Assembly: GCF_018224885.1 (NCBI RefSeq)
Contig: NZ_JAGTXB010000003.1
Coordinates: 248,001-312,000, forward strand
Direction: 5' to 3'
DNA: 64,000 nucleotides
Origin: Chitinophaga hostae
Lineage (GTDB): Bacteria > Bacteroidota > Bacteroidia > Chitinophagales > Chitinophagaceae
The position numbers and the translations under genes were made by a program. Position 1 is the first letter of the stretch; each line of letters begins with the position of its first letter. The notes under the pieces were generated by a model. The model worked only from the letters and a program-made list of their open reading frames with translations, was not told the DNA's origin and ran no database searches. Positions 35,268 through 43,849 of this stretch are shown one piece after another.

Positions 35268-35834
35268 TTATGAGTAGGAATATTTGATGGTGGTACCCAG
35301 TGCCGCCCATATTTTCTTCAGGGCAAGGGTCATTTGAACATTTACGGTGGCTTTTGATAAGTCCAGGAGTACTGCCACCTGTTCGTAGGTAAGTCCTTCC
35401 TCCTTTACGAGGATAAAGATTTGCCGGCAGCGGGGAGGTAACGATTGTATGGCGTCCCGGATCTGGTCTACCTGTTCCTTGCTGATCAGGATATCTTCCG
35501 GGCTTTGGGAGCGATGCGGGTTTACCTGTATTTCCCAGGCCGAATAATGTGCGCTTCTCCGCCCATTGCTCTTAAGATAGTTGAGGGCTGTATTTTTAAC
35601 GGCTTTAAAAAGGTAGTACTGCAGGCTTTCCGGTGGGGTAATATGTTCTCTTTGCTGCCATATTTTAATAAATACGTCTGCCACTATTTCTTCTGCTTCT
35701 GCTTCATTACCAACAATACTGCACGCGAAGTATTTTAATGAGGCGGTGAATGCCTTCATTATCTCCTTAAATGCGGTAAGATCGCCCCACATCCAAAAAG
35801 AAGAATAATCCTGATCTTTACTGCTCCTGGTCAT
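35268..35834 (-). CDS. ECF RNA polymerase sigma factor (PUL 2)
   Basis: 188 residues. Region 2 is about 25-95 ('AEAEEIVADVFIKIWQQRE') and region 4 about 130-180 ('LPPRCRQIFILVKEEGLTYEQVA', 'VNVQMTLALKKI'). These are the features of the Bacteroidota ECF family paired with FecR. With the FecR and the STN-type SusC directly downstream it forms a standard cell-surface signalling cascade. It is divergent from a second FecR gene at 36049. Confidence 0.95.
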   Translation of the reverse strand: MTRSSKDQDYSSFWMWGDLTAFKEIMKAFTASLKYFACSIVGNEAEAEEIVADVFIKIWQQREHITPPESLQYYLFKAVKNTALNYLKSNGRRSAHYSAWEIQVNPHRSQSPEDILISKEQVDQIRDAIQSLPPRCRQIFILVKEEGLTYEQVAVLLDLSKATVNVQMTLALKKIWAALGTTIKYSYS

Positions 35835-35954
35835 GAATAAACTAAAATAGTACTTCTTTTAATACCGAGTATATACCGGATTACCCATTTTCGATGCTAA
35901 ATTCGCCATAATGCAGCAGGAAAGGGTATAATTCTATTATCGCGGCAAATTCCC

Positions 35955-35983
35955 CGGGTTACTATTACCAAATTGTTAACCCG
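35955..35983. promoter_or_regulatory. Inverted repeat upstream of the second fecR
   Basis: CGGGTTA (35955-35961) and TAACCCG (35977-35983) form a 7-bp perfect inverted repeat in the 214-bp gap between the divergent sigma and FecR genes. Candidate regulator site; no consensus promoter was found beside it. Confidence 0.35.
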
Positions 35984-36048
35984 TAAATCCGACTAGGAAC
36001 ATCTTTCCTCCCGGACGTACTCTTCTTGAAAACACCCAAAGAAGGGAT

Positions 36049-36963
36049 ATGGACAAACAACTACTTGAAAAGTATTTTAAAGGCGATTGTACAGAACAGG
36101 AGGTCACTGCTGTTGAAGCGTGGCTTTCCGGGTCGGACACTCGCCTGCTGGACGAGTTTATGATGCAAAAATGGACGGAAGCGAACGAACCCGTGGTGAA
36201 GAAAACAACCATACACCGTATCTGGTATGGAGCTGCTGCGGCAGCGGTATTGGGCGCTATTACCGTTATGGGATTTTTCTGGCAGCATGGCAGCACCAAA
36301 AGACCTGTTGCACTGAAAAGGGATACACTCAGCAACAACACCAACAACATACAATTATTTACCATGGCCGATGGTAGCGAGGTATGGTTAAATACACACT
36401 CCTCACTTATCAGTCAGCAGGACTATAACAAAGACCGTCGCGAACTATGGCTGAACGGAGAAGCCTACTTCAAAGTGGTAAAAGATGAGGAGCGTCCTTT
36501 CCTGGTACACACCGGCAACCTGACCACCACCGTACTCGGAACGGCATTCAACATCGCCACTGCCAACAAAGCAGATGGCAGCATACAGGTAAGTTTGATA
36601 GAAGGAAAAGTAGCTGTAAGCATACAACACACTTTTAATAAAATATTACTTCCCGGACAAATGTTGCAGTACGTGGATGGAAAAGCGCCGCAACTGCTGG
36701 CCTTTGCGAGTAATGAGGTACTGGACTGGAAGAAAGGAAAAATTTATTTCGATAACACCCTGCTCGCCGACGTTCTGGCCAAATTACAACAGCGCTATGG
36801 ATGCAGAATTGTACTGGAGGAACAACAATTGTTAAAAAAGAAAATTTCCGGAGAATTTAACCGCGATATGTCATTGGAAAAAATATTGTCAACACTGGCG
36901 TACGTACACAACATCTCGTTCAGGCGGGTGGATGACAGTACGTTCTATGCCCGCAGCAAGTAG
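36049..36963 (+). CDS. FecR-family anti-sigma factor without an adjacent sigma gene
   Basis: 304 residues. N-terminal cytoplasmic helical part ('YFKGDCTEQEVTAVEAWL'), one membrane helix near 57-77 ('AAAAAVLGAITVMGFFW'), FecR domain ('FTMADGSEVWLNTHSSL', 'ELWLNGEAYFKV', 'TVLGTAFNI') and a C-terminal DUF4974 domain. A FecR normally follows its ECF sigma gene; here the gene upstream is divergent and already has its own FecR. The TonB receptor with STN domain 63 bp downstream is its likely signalling partner. The sigma at 45258-45794, which lacks a FecR, is a candidate mate. Confidence 0.95.
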   Translation: MDKQLLEKYFKGDCTEQEVTAVEAWLSGSDTRLLDEFMMQKWTEANEPVVKKTTIHRIWYGAAAAAVLGAITVMGFFWQHGSTKRPVALKRDTLSNNTNNIQLFTMADGSEVWLNTHSSLISQQDYNKDRRELWLNGEAYFKVVKDEERPFLVHTGNLTTTVLGTAFNIATANKADGSIQVSLIEGKVAVSIQHTFNKILLPGQMLQYVDGKAPQLLAFASNEVLDWKKGKIYFDNTLLADVLAKLQQRYGCRIVLEEQQLLKKKISGEFNRDMSLEKILSTLAYVHNISFRRVDDSTFYARSK

Positions 36964-37026
36964 TTAACACCGGGAGCAACCCGGCAGATTCAATCTTTTA
37001 AATCAATAAAAATAAAGTACAGCCTT

Positions 37027-40000
37027 ATGCAAAAATCTACAAACAGATTTTGTACAGGAAGAAGTATGCCTTGTCATGTGGTCTTTCTGATAGTTTTATT
37101 AACAACCTTGTCGCCGCTGATAACAGCAGCACAATCATACAAACGCCTGAGTGAAAAGATAGAATTACAACTGAGTAAAACGAACGCTGCCAAAGTCGTA
37201 AAAGCATTACAACAACAAACACCTTATACATTCATCTATGATCCGGAATACCTGCAGCAATGTGCCATGAATGAGATCAGATTTTCCGGAACGCCATTGG
37301 GAGAAGTATTAAACTATATCGATAATAATGCGCCGTTAGATATTGAACTCACAGAAGACAAAGTGATCACAGTACGCAAGGGCGCAGCTGCCAAACCTGC
37401 CAGCAGAAGCAATGGCCGCATCACCGGGAAAGTAGTAGACAGTAAAAATGAACCATTACCCGGCGTAACCATAGCCGTTCAGGGCGGACAGGGCACCATC
37501 ACCAATGTAGACGGCACCTACGATATTGCATTAACACCAGGTACCTATAACCTTACGTTTAGTTATGTTTCGTTTGAAACACGTAAAGTGACAGAAATAG
37601 CGGTGAAAGACAATGGATTAACCCCTTTGAATATTACTTTAAAAAGCAACGGTTCAAGACTGAAAGAAGTAACCGTTACCGGCAACTACCGCAAAGCATC
37701 TATTGAAGGGTTGTATGCCTTACAAAAGAACAACGCTGCGATTACAGATGGTATCAGTGCAGAACAGATTGCCCGCACACCGGATAAGAATATTGGTGAA
37801 GTATTAAAACGGGTAAGCGGTTTGGCTACCCTCGACAATAAATATGTGGTGGTACGTGGTCTGAGCGAACGCTACAACCAAGCAGTGCTGAATGGACAGG
37901 TGATGCCCAGCACAGAATTGAACCGGAAAAATTTCAGTTTTGATATCATCCCTTCCAATATCGTAGAGAACATAACCGTGATAAAAACAATCACGCCGGA
38001 TCGCAATGCCGAATTTGGCGGTGGTTTAGTGGAAGTGAATACACTGGATATTCCTACCAGCAACTTCCTGAATATAGCTGCCGGCGCAAGTTATAATGAT
38101 AAAACAGTAGGGAAGGATTTTTTGTCCCTGCCGTTGAGCGGAAGGGAGTATGGGGGTAGTGTGAGCAGTCATAGGAAATTGTTTGGCACGCTTGACTGGA
38201 AAGATAGAGATGATATTATAAAGAAACTTCAGGAATCGGGTAAGACCTCATTGCCATTAAGCAATAACTGGGGCATAACAAAAATGAAGGCGCCGGTGTC
38301 ACCAAATTTCCAGGCCTCCCTTGGCCGTGTATTTCGGACTGGTGGTGGCCAGCAATGGGGTGTGGTAGCATCTGCGAGTTACAGGAATACACTGGCTACA
38401 CAGGACGCTATCCTCGGAAGAGAAGGTTTTAATTTTCTAGAGCGGACGGATGGTACAGATGCCGGGTTATTTAAGGGACAGCGTTATGGATTTACCACTA
38501 ACATGGGCGGGATGCTGGGTATCGGTTATCGTAACGAAAAGAACAGGATAGGCTTCCAATCATTGTATCTGCGCACGCTGGATCAACAGCTGATAGCGGG
38601 AACAGGGATAAATGAAAGAATTGGAGAAAATACGCTGGGTTACTTTGATAATGCTATGCAAACATCATTGTGGCAGAATCAGCTAAAAGGTGAACATGCA
38701 TTGGGAAACCGCGGCGTGAAATTAAAATGGACAGGTAGTTATTTAAAGCTGGACAGACAGAAACCTGATAATCACATGATGCTTGCAGATTACAAGCAGG
38801 CGGACAATGCCGGTTTAAATGATTACAATATTCAGCGGGTTACAAGTAATTTCTCCGAAGGTGCATTACGCTTCTGGAGTCGGGCATTTGAAAATAACTA
38901 TAACTGGGATGCGGCAGTATCAGTTCCATTTAAGTTTAATGCGGGTAAAGTTTCAGTTGAAAATACCTTCAAAGGCGGATATGCCGGCTGGGTGAAAGAC
39001 AGACTTTTTTTTGTATTAAATACCACCTCAAAGTTTGAGAACAAGGATCAAAATTATTTCCCGCTTGCGAAAGCATTTAGTACTGAAAACAATGTACAGA
39101 CAGGCGTAAGCCAGTTTGGTGACAATTTCAAACGAAAGTCGGCTGCTCTGCATGCGTTATTTGCCATGTTCGATCATAAGATTGGTAATAAACTAAGACT
39201 GGTATGGGGAGTAAGATCGGAGTTCTATAATCTGAACCGGGTAAATGACAGGCTGGATTCTACCTTCAAAAGTTTAAAGCGTGAGCCAGGACAGGAGTAT
39301 GATTATACAGCTATGCTAAACAGGGAACCGAACTGGCGTTTTTTCCCTTCCGCCAATCTTACTTATTCCCTGACCCCATCCATGAACGTTCGCGCTGCCT
39401 ATTCGGAAAGTATTATACGGCCAGATCTGAGAGAGCTTTCTGTTTTCCGGGAATATGACTTTGAACTGGGAGGAGAATATACAGGAGACCTGATAAAGTC
39501 TACCACTATTAAGCACTATGATCTGCGTTACGAATGGTACCCTGGCCCGGGAGAGATCATTTCTGCCTCCCTGTTTTATAAGGATCTTGCTTATCCAATG
39601 GAAATATTTAAGCTAATTGATGCGAATGCTTTTGAGTTGAGGAATAGTAAATCAGCAAAAGACTACGGCTTTGAAATAGAAATCAGGAAATCGCTGGCTT
39701 TTACACGAGTACCGGTATTGCGTAACATTACTTTGTATGGAAATTTCACCTACCTGGATGCTAAAGTAAAGCCAATGACCGTGGAGGCAAAAGCGAATGA
39801 TCCAAATAACCCACTGAAAATAAATGTATTGGAGTCAGTTGGAGAAGAGGAGAAGCGTCCGCAGATGGGGGCCAGCAACTATATGTTCAATGCAGGTTTA
39901 TACTATGATATGCAACCGGTGTCATTCAGTCTTGCTTACAATAAAGTAACGAACCGCGTATTTGTGCCCAATACGTACGCTTTAAGAGCATTAATGGAAA

Positions 40001-40260
40001 AGCCCTTAGAAGCATTGGATGCGCAAATAGCCGTACGGATACTAAAGAATAAAGCCGCAGTAAGATTGAATGTGGGTAATATTTTGAATAGCTTCTCCAT
40101 CATCTATTCAAATAACCTTTCGGCAGAGGAACTGGCGGCTTCCAATAATGGAAAATCACCTACTAAATCCCAAATGGCATATCAGCCGTCAAAAGATTTC
40201 ATCAATTATAAGCTAACACCAGGACGTACATACAGCGCCACTTTTAGTTATGAATTTTAG
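37027..40260 (+). CDS. TonB-dependent receptor with STN and carboxypeptidase-like domains (not SusC)
   Basis: 1077 residues. Signal peptide (VVFLIVLLTTLSPL, cleavage near TAAQ), STN domain (about 42-115, 'AAKVVKALQQQTPYTFIYD'), carboxypeptidase-regulatory-like domain (about 130-215), plug with 'TPDKNIGEVLKRVSGLATL' and 'VVRGLSERYNQAVLNGQVM', and a C-terminal barrel ending YSYEF-like (SATFSYEF). It lacks the SusC signature and has no SusD partner. The next genes encode beta-helix-like lipoproteins, a pairing seen repeatedly in Bacteroidota with unknown substrate. The STN domain and the upstream FecR point to trans-envelope control. Confidence 0.9.
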   Translation: MQKSTNRFCTGRSMPCHVVFLIVLLTTLSPLITAAQSYKRLSEKIELQLSKTNAAKVVKALQQQTPYTFIYDPEYLQQCAMNEIRFSGTPLGEVLNYIDNNAPLDIELTEDKVITVRKGAAAKPASRSNGRITGKVVDSKNEPLPGVTIAVQGGQGTITNVDGTYDIALTPGTYNLTFSYVSFETRKVTEIAVKDNGLTPLNITLKSNGSRLKEVTVTGNYRKASIEGLYALQKNNAAITDGISAEQIARTPDKNIGEVLKRVSGLATLDNKYVVVRGLSERYNQAVLNGQVMPSTELNRKNFSFDIIPSNIVENITVIKTITPDRNAEFGGGLVEVNTLDIPTSNFLNIAAGASYNDKTVGKDFLSLPLSGREYGGSVSSHRKLFGTLDWKDRDDIIKKLQESGKTSLPLSNNWGITKMKAPVSPNFQASLGRVFRTGGGQQWGVVASASYRNTLATQDAILGREGFNFLERTDGTDAGLFKGQRYGFTTNMGGMLGIGYRNEKNRIGFQSLYLRTLDQQLIAGTGINERIGENTLGYFDNAMQTSLWQNQLKGEHALGNRGVKLKWTGSYLKLDRQKPDNHMMLADYKQADNAGLNDYNIQRVTSNFSEGALRFWSRAFENNYNWDAAVSVPFKFNAGKVSVENTFKGGYAGWVKDRLFFVLNTTSKFENKDQNYFPLAKAFSTENNVQTGVSQFGDNFKRKSAALHALFAMFDHKIGNKLRLVWGVRSEFYNLNRVNDRLDSTFKSLKREPGQEYDYTAMLNREPNWRFFPSANLTYSLTPSMNVRAAYSESIIRPDLRELSVFREYDFELGGEYTGDLIKSTTIKHYDLRYEWYPGPGEIISASLFYKDLAYPMEIFKLIDANAFELRNSKSAKDYGFEIEIRKSLAFTRVPVLRNITLYGNFTYLDAKVKPMTVEAKANDPNNPLKINVLESVGEEEKRPQMGASNYMFNAGLYYDMQPVSFSLAYNKVTNRVFVPNTYALRALMEKPLEALDAQIAVRILKNKAAVRLNVGNILNSFSIIYSNNLSAEELAASNNGKSPTKSQMAYQPSKDFINYKLTPGRTYSATFSYEF

Positions 40261-40329
40261 TCTGTCAGCAACAAAAAATGGCGTACAACACCTTTTTTAC
40301 GCGTAACAAAAATATATCCTGATCAGGTA

Positions 40330-40358
40330 TTGTTATCCTTTATTTCACAATTCATTTG
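40330..40358 (+). promoter_or_regulatory. Candidate promoter of the first beta-helix lipoprotein
   Basis: TTG (40330-40332), 18 bp, then TTCATTTG (40351-40358), one mismatch from TAnnTTTG. It lies in the 123-bp gap after the receptor gene and would give a leader of about 20 nt. Confidence 0.4.
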
Positions 40359-40383
40359 TTTTAAACTAAAAAAGAAAAATCCC

Positions 40384-41799
40384 ATGAACAAGAAGCCCTT
40401 AGCGGTAACCCTCGTATCGGCAGCAGCATTGCTGGGTATGATGTTAGGCACTTCCTGCAAAAAAGAACACAACGATGTAGCTGGTCGTTCAGTAGTAGCC
40501 GGCGGTCCTTCCGGAGCGTCAGGTACTTGCGGCGACAGTACTATTACTGGTGTTATCTCCGGTAACATTACGCTGAAAAGCTGTAAAATTTACAAACTTG
40601 ATGGTTTAGTATATGTTGCCAGCGGCGCAACTGTAACTGTTGAAGCAGGTACTGTCATTAAAGGTATTAAAGGCACTCCACCTTCAGGTTCTAATCCTGG
40701 CACACCAGGAGGCGGACTGGTAGTTACCCGTGGCGCTAAATTGATCGCTATTGGTACATCTACTGACCCAATTATCTTCACATCTAATGAAGCAGTTCCT
40801 GCATCTGGTGATTGGGGTGGCGTTGTATTGTTAGGTAAAGCACCTACTAATCATCCGGATTCAGTAAAAGTAGAAGGTATTGGTGGCATTTCTCCGGTAA
40901 GCGCATACTATGGCGGACCAACCAATAACGTTTCTGCCGACAACTCCGGTACCCTGAAATATGTAAGAATTGAATATGCCGGCTATGAACTGTCAACTGA
41001 CAATGAATTGAATGGTTTAACACTGGCTGGTGTTGGTAGCGGTACTACCCTGGATTTCATCGAAGTGTACAAATCAAAAGATGATGCTTTCGAATTCTTT
41101 GGCGGTACTGTAAGCGCTTCTCACCTGGTAGCTATTGATGCATTGGACGATATGTTTGATACTGACAATGGTTACTCCGGTACTATCACTTACGCTATTG
41201 GCGTATCTGACCCTAACCGCGCTGACAAGAGCCAGTCTAACGGTTTTGAAAGCGATAACAACGCCACTGGCGCTGCACTGACTCCGTACACTCATCCTAC
41301 TTACAACAACATCACCATCATCGGTCAGCCTACTGCTGCAGCTGCGTCCATCACTAACGGCGCACCTTCCGGTACTGGTAAATATGGCCGTGCTGCTCAC
41401 CTGAGAAGAAATGCAGAATTTGCTATCAACAGCTCTATTTTCCTTGGTTTCAATTATGGTATTTCACAAGATTCAGCATTACCTGCTGCACCTGCTGCCA
41501 ATACTTACTCCAAGTATCTGTTGGGTACTTCCACTCTGACCACCAACTATGTACATGCTTACCTGTTGGCGTATGATAAAGAGTACAACAATACCGCATT
41601 TACTGCTATCACTCCGCTGGGTACTACCAACAAAGGATATGTTAACGCAGATCCTAATGCAAGCATCCAGTTAACAAACCCGTTTGCTTCACCACGTTCT
41701 TTCAGCAACTACGTTCCAAAAGCTTTGTCTCCTGCAAAAGCTGCAGGTGCTTTCCCTACAGGAAACACTACATGGGCTAATGGCTGGACAGTTCTGTAA
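40384..41799 (+). CDS. Surface lipoprotein with parallel beta-helix-like repeats (paralogue 1, full length)
   Basis: 471 residues from ATG at 40384, which begins a lipoprotein signal peptide (lipobox LGTSC, then KKEHND). The frame upstream of it is not a signal sequence. The body is a series of short beta segments: 'LVYVASGATVTVEAGTVIKG', 'GGLVVTRGAKLIAIGT', 'DWGGVVLLGKAP', 'TLKYVRIEYAG', 'TLDFIEVYKSKDDAFEFFGG'. This belongs to a Bacteroidota family frequently encoded beside TonB receptors and of unknown function. G, T and S are abundant, as in right-handed beta-helices. It has its own candidate promoter and a strong terminator, so it may be expressed at a higher level than its neighbours. 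Confidence 0.8.
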   Translation: MNKKPLAVTLVSAAALLGMMLGTSCKKEHNDVAGRSVVAGGPSGASGTCGDSTITGVISGNITLKSCKIYKLDGLVYVASGATVTVEAGTVIKGIKGTPPSGSNPGTPGGGLVVTRGAKLIAIGTSTDPIIFTSNEAVPASGDWGGVVLLGKAPTNHPDSVKVEGIGGISPVSAYYGGPTNNVSADNSGTLKYVRIEYAGYELSTDNELNGLTLAGVGSGTTLDFIEVYKSKDDAFEFFGGTVSASHLVAIDALDDMFDTDNGYSGTITYAIGVSDPNRADKSQSNGFESDNNATGAALTPYTHPTYNNITIIGQPTAAAASITNGAPSGTGKYGRAAHLRRNAEFAINSSIFLGFNYGISQDSALPAAPAANTYSKYLLGTSTLTTNYVHAYLLAYDKEYNNTAFTAITPLGTTNKGYVNADPNASIQLTNPFASPRSFSNYVPKALSPAKAAGAFPTGNTTWANGWTVL

Positions 41800-41809
41800 G
41801 ATCCTCTTC

Positions 41810-41848
41810 ATAATAACGTATAGGGGGCTTTCCCCTATACGTTATTAT
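41810..41848 (+). terminator. Strong terminator after lipoprotein paralogue 1
   Basis: A perfect 17-bp stem (41810-41826 with 41832-41848) and GCTTT loop begins 10 bp past the stop. AGTTTTATTTAT follows on the plus strand. It separates the full-length lipoprotein from its truncated copy. Confidence 0.9.
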
Positions 41849-41874
41849 AGTTTTATTTATACAATCGGCATCCC

Positions 41875-42255
41875 ATGTACAAGAGAAATTTCATTTACTT
41901 CTTACCTGTAATTTTAACAGGATTAATATCCACCTCTTCCTGTAAGAAGGAAGGTAAGAATGATGAGGCCCATCATCGTTCAGTTGTAGCAGGCGGACCA
42001 TCCGGAACGGCAGGCACCTGTGGTGACAGCACCATTTACGGTGTTATTACCAGCAACCTGACACTGAAAAGTTGTAAAATATATAAACTCGATGGCTTGG
42101 TATATGTATCAAACAATGCTACGCTAACTATTGAAGCAGGTACGGTGATTAAAGGGATCAAAGGGATACCTGCCATAGGAGGTAATCCCGGAACACCCAG
42201 CGGCAGTTTAATTGTTACCCGGGGCGCAAAAGTAATGGCCATCATTATCTGCTAA
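41875..42255 (+). pseudogene. Truncated copy of the beta-helix lipoprotein (paralogue 2)
   Basis: 126 codons. It has its own start and lipoprotein signal peptide (lipobox STSSC, then KKEGKND) and matches the first 125 or so residues of paralogue 1 closely: 'RSVVAGGPSG', 'CGDSTI-GVI', 'LKSCKIYKLDGLVYV', 'EAGTVIKGIKG', 'VTRGAK'. It then stops after 'VMAIIIC'. At that point the alignment to paralogue 1 (AIGTSTDPIIF) loses six residues and then the frame. The remaining 345 residues are absent downstream. It may still make a short lipidated product, since the first third is intact, so it could be a functional mini-protein rather than debris. Confidence 0.75.
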
Positions 42256-42312
42256 CATAAGTTGAAATTTCGTTACATAATTTTATCTGTTCAATTTTTA
42301 CACGTGAATAAA

Positions 42313-43068
42313 ATGACATCTGCTGTGATTAAATACATTGCTCTCTTTTTCTCTGTTTGGGTGTTAGCAATTTCCTGCCGAAAAGGAGACCTGCCGGAGG
42401 AACACTACTTTGGTAAAGTAAACGTTACTATCATGAACCTTCCGAATACACCAAAAGTAATGATGTATTTTGATGGCAAACAACTGGATACCATCCTCAC
42501 CACTGCACTGGGAAGCAGGTTTGTGCTTCAGGCAGGACAACAAGGTAAATTGGCTGCCTTTGATGCCATCAGTCATGAATTCCTGGCAGATACGCTTATT
42601 ACCATAGCGCCTAATGCAGTACAACAATTTAAGTTTGCATACAGTCCTGAGTTCGGGCTTAAAGGATTTGTATCTGCAGGAGGTAGTTCAACCGTGCCCA
42701 AAGACTCCTTTGATGTGCGTTTGTTTAATAATTTAAGTAAAGCCTTTTATCCCAAAGAAGTATACGATCTGTCATTTATCTATTTAGACCCCATTTCCGG
42801 TGAAATCCTTGAATCTGATGTAACGGTAAAAGGTTGGGGCCGGAAACAATTATCTCCTGTAATGAGATTTAAAGGAGTGGCGAGTGATGGTTCAGTATAT
42901 ACCTATGCCGCTAAACTAAGAGATCCTGCTACCGGAGAGATTGTGCTACAGCCGGATGGATCTGAGTTTTTTGTTTTCACGGGCAGCGACCTTGGAGGAA
43001 AATCAAAAATAACTACCATTTTCGATGACAACAACGGGGCCATATCTCAAAATGAAATTGACCTTTAA
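42313..43068 (+). CDS. Lipoprotein of unknown function between beta-helix paralogues
   Basis: 251 residues from the ATG at 42313, which gives a lipoprotein signal peptide (YIALFFSVWVLA, lipobox LAISC, then RKGDLPEE). The 17 residues upstream of it in the same frame do not look like part of the protein. The mature part is beta-rich, with 'KVNVTIMNLPNTPKVMMYFDG' at its start, as in small Bacteroidota lipoproteins with an Ig-like fold, but no family is recognised. It starts 57 bp after the truncated paralogue and ends 5 bp before the third paralogue, so it belongs to this lipoprotein operon. Confidence 0.7.
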   Translation: MTSAVIKYIALFFSVWVLAISCRKGDLPEEHYFGKVNVTIMNLPNTPKVMMYFDGKQLDTILTTALGSRFVLQAGQQGKLAAFDAISHEFLADTLITIAPNAVQQFKFAYSPEFGLKGFVSAGGSSTVPKDSFDVRLFNNLSKAFYPKEVYDLSFIYLDPISGEILESDVTVKGWGRKQLSPVMRFKGVASDGSVYTYAAKLRDPATGEIVLQPDGSEFFVFTGSDLGGKSKITTIFDDNNGAISQNEIDL

Positions 43069-43073
43069 TAACC

Positions 43074-43790
43074 ATGCAACCTGCTAAAAAACATATAACC
43101 CGTCTGCTTCCATATCTCCTGTATGGTATCAGCAGCTTATCCGTTATAGCGGCAGGCTGCAAAAAAAACGATGAAGCATTACTTTCTGCTTCACCGGAAA
43201 TAAAAATGGAAATGATCCCTGCCAACGATACCATCCGGCAGGTGATAGCCTCCAATACCCTGCTTACGGCCAGTCATCCCTGGTATATCGATGGCTGGGT
43301 GTACGTTACCAACGAGGCTACACTGCGTTTGGAAGCAGGTACTATTATAAAAATACTGCCTTCGGCGGTAAATAAAGAGACCGGCCGCCATAGCGGTGGC
43401 CTCATCATCGGCCGGGGCGCATATATCCACGCCGCAGGCACCGCCACATTACCGGTGCATGTTGTTGTGGAAAAAGCAATCAGCAACGGAGGCGCAGGTA
43501 TTATTGTGCTTGGCAAGGCAGCCCCTTCCGGAAAAAACAACCTGCTCGATAACCCGGACGATCCTTCGGTGAGCCATCTCGCTTATGGCGGTGATGCACC
43601 CGACGATAGCTCCGGTGTCATTAAACATCTATATATCGATTATTACCCTGCAAACGGAACAGGCTTTCGCGGCGGCTTACTGCTGCTGGGAACCGGCTCC
43701 AGAACCATTGTTGACCATATCATCATCCACCCCCTGCCCATGAAGAAGTCTGAGTTGAAAACCACCGGACTGCTTAAAAAAGTTGATTAA
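43074..43790 (+). CDS. Short divergent beta-helix lipoprotein (paralogue 3)
   Basis: 238 residues. Lipoprotein signal peptide (lipobox VIAAGC, then KKND). The body repeats the beta-helix pattern of paralogue 1 in shorter form: 'WYIDGWVYVTNEATLRLEAG', 'GGLIIGRGAYIHAAGTATLP', 'GAGIIVLGKAAPSGKNNLL', 'GVIKHLYIDYYP'. It lacks the later half of the full-length protein. It begins 5 bp after the preceding lipoprotein gene and is the last gene of the rightward set; a convergent S41 protease gene ends 59 bp away. Confidence 0.75.
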   Translation: MQPAKKHITRLLPYLLYGISSLSVIAAGCKKNDEALLSASPEIKMEMIPANDTIRQVIASNTLLTASHPWYIDGWVYVTNEATLRLEAGTIIKILPSAVNKETGRHSGGLIIGRGAYIHAAGTATLPVHVVVEKAISNGGAGIIVLGKAAPSGKNNLLDNPDDPSVSHLAYGGDAPDDSSGVIKHLYIDYYPANGTGFRGGLLLLGTGSRTIVDHIIIHPLPMKKSELKTTGLLKKVD

Positions 43791-43849
43791 TCCGGAGAAC
43801 CCTCATTTCATTCAGATGTGCCATTGTTGTTAACCCTTTTTTTTCCTAT

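Noticed and set aside
42262-42312. Upstream extension of the 251-aa lipoprotein to ATG 42262
   Set aside because: Would put 17 polar/hydrophobic residues ahead of a complete lipoprotein signal peptide; 42313 is the better start.
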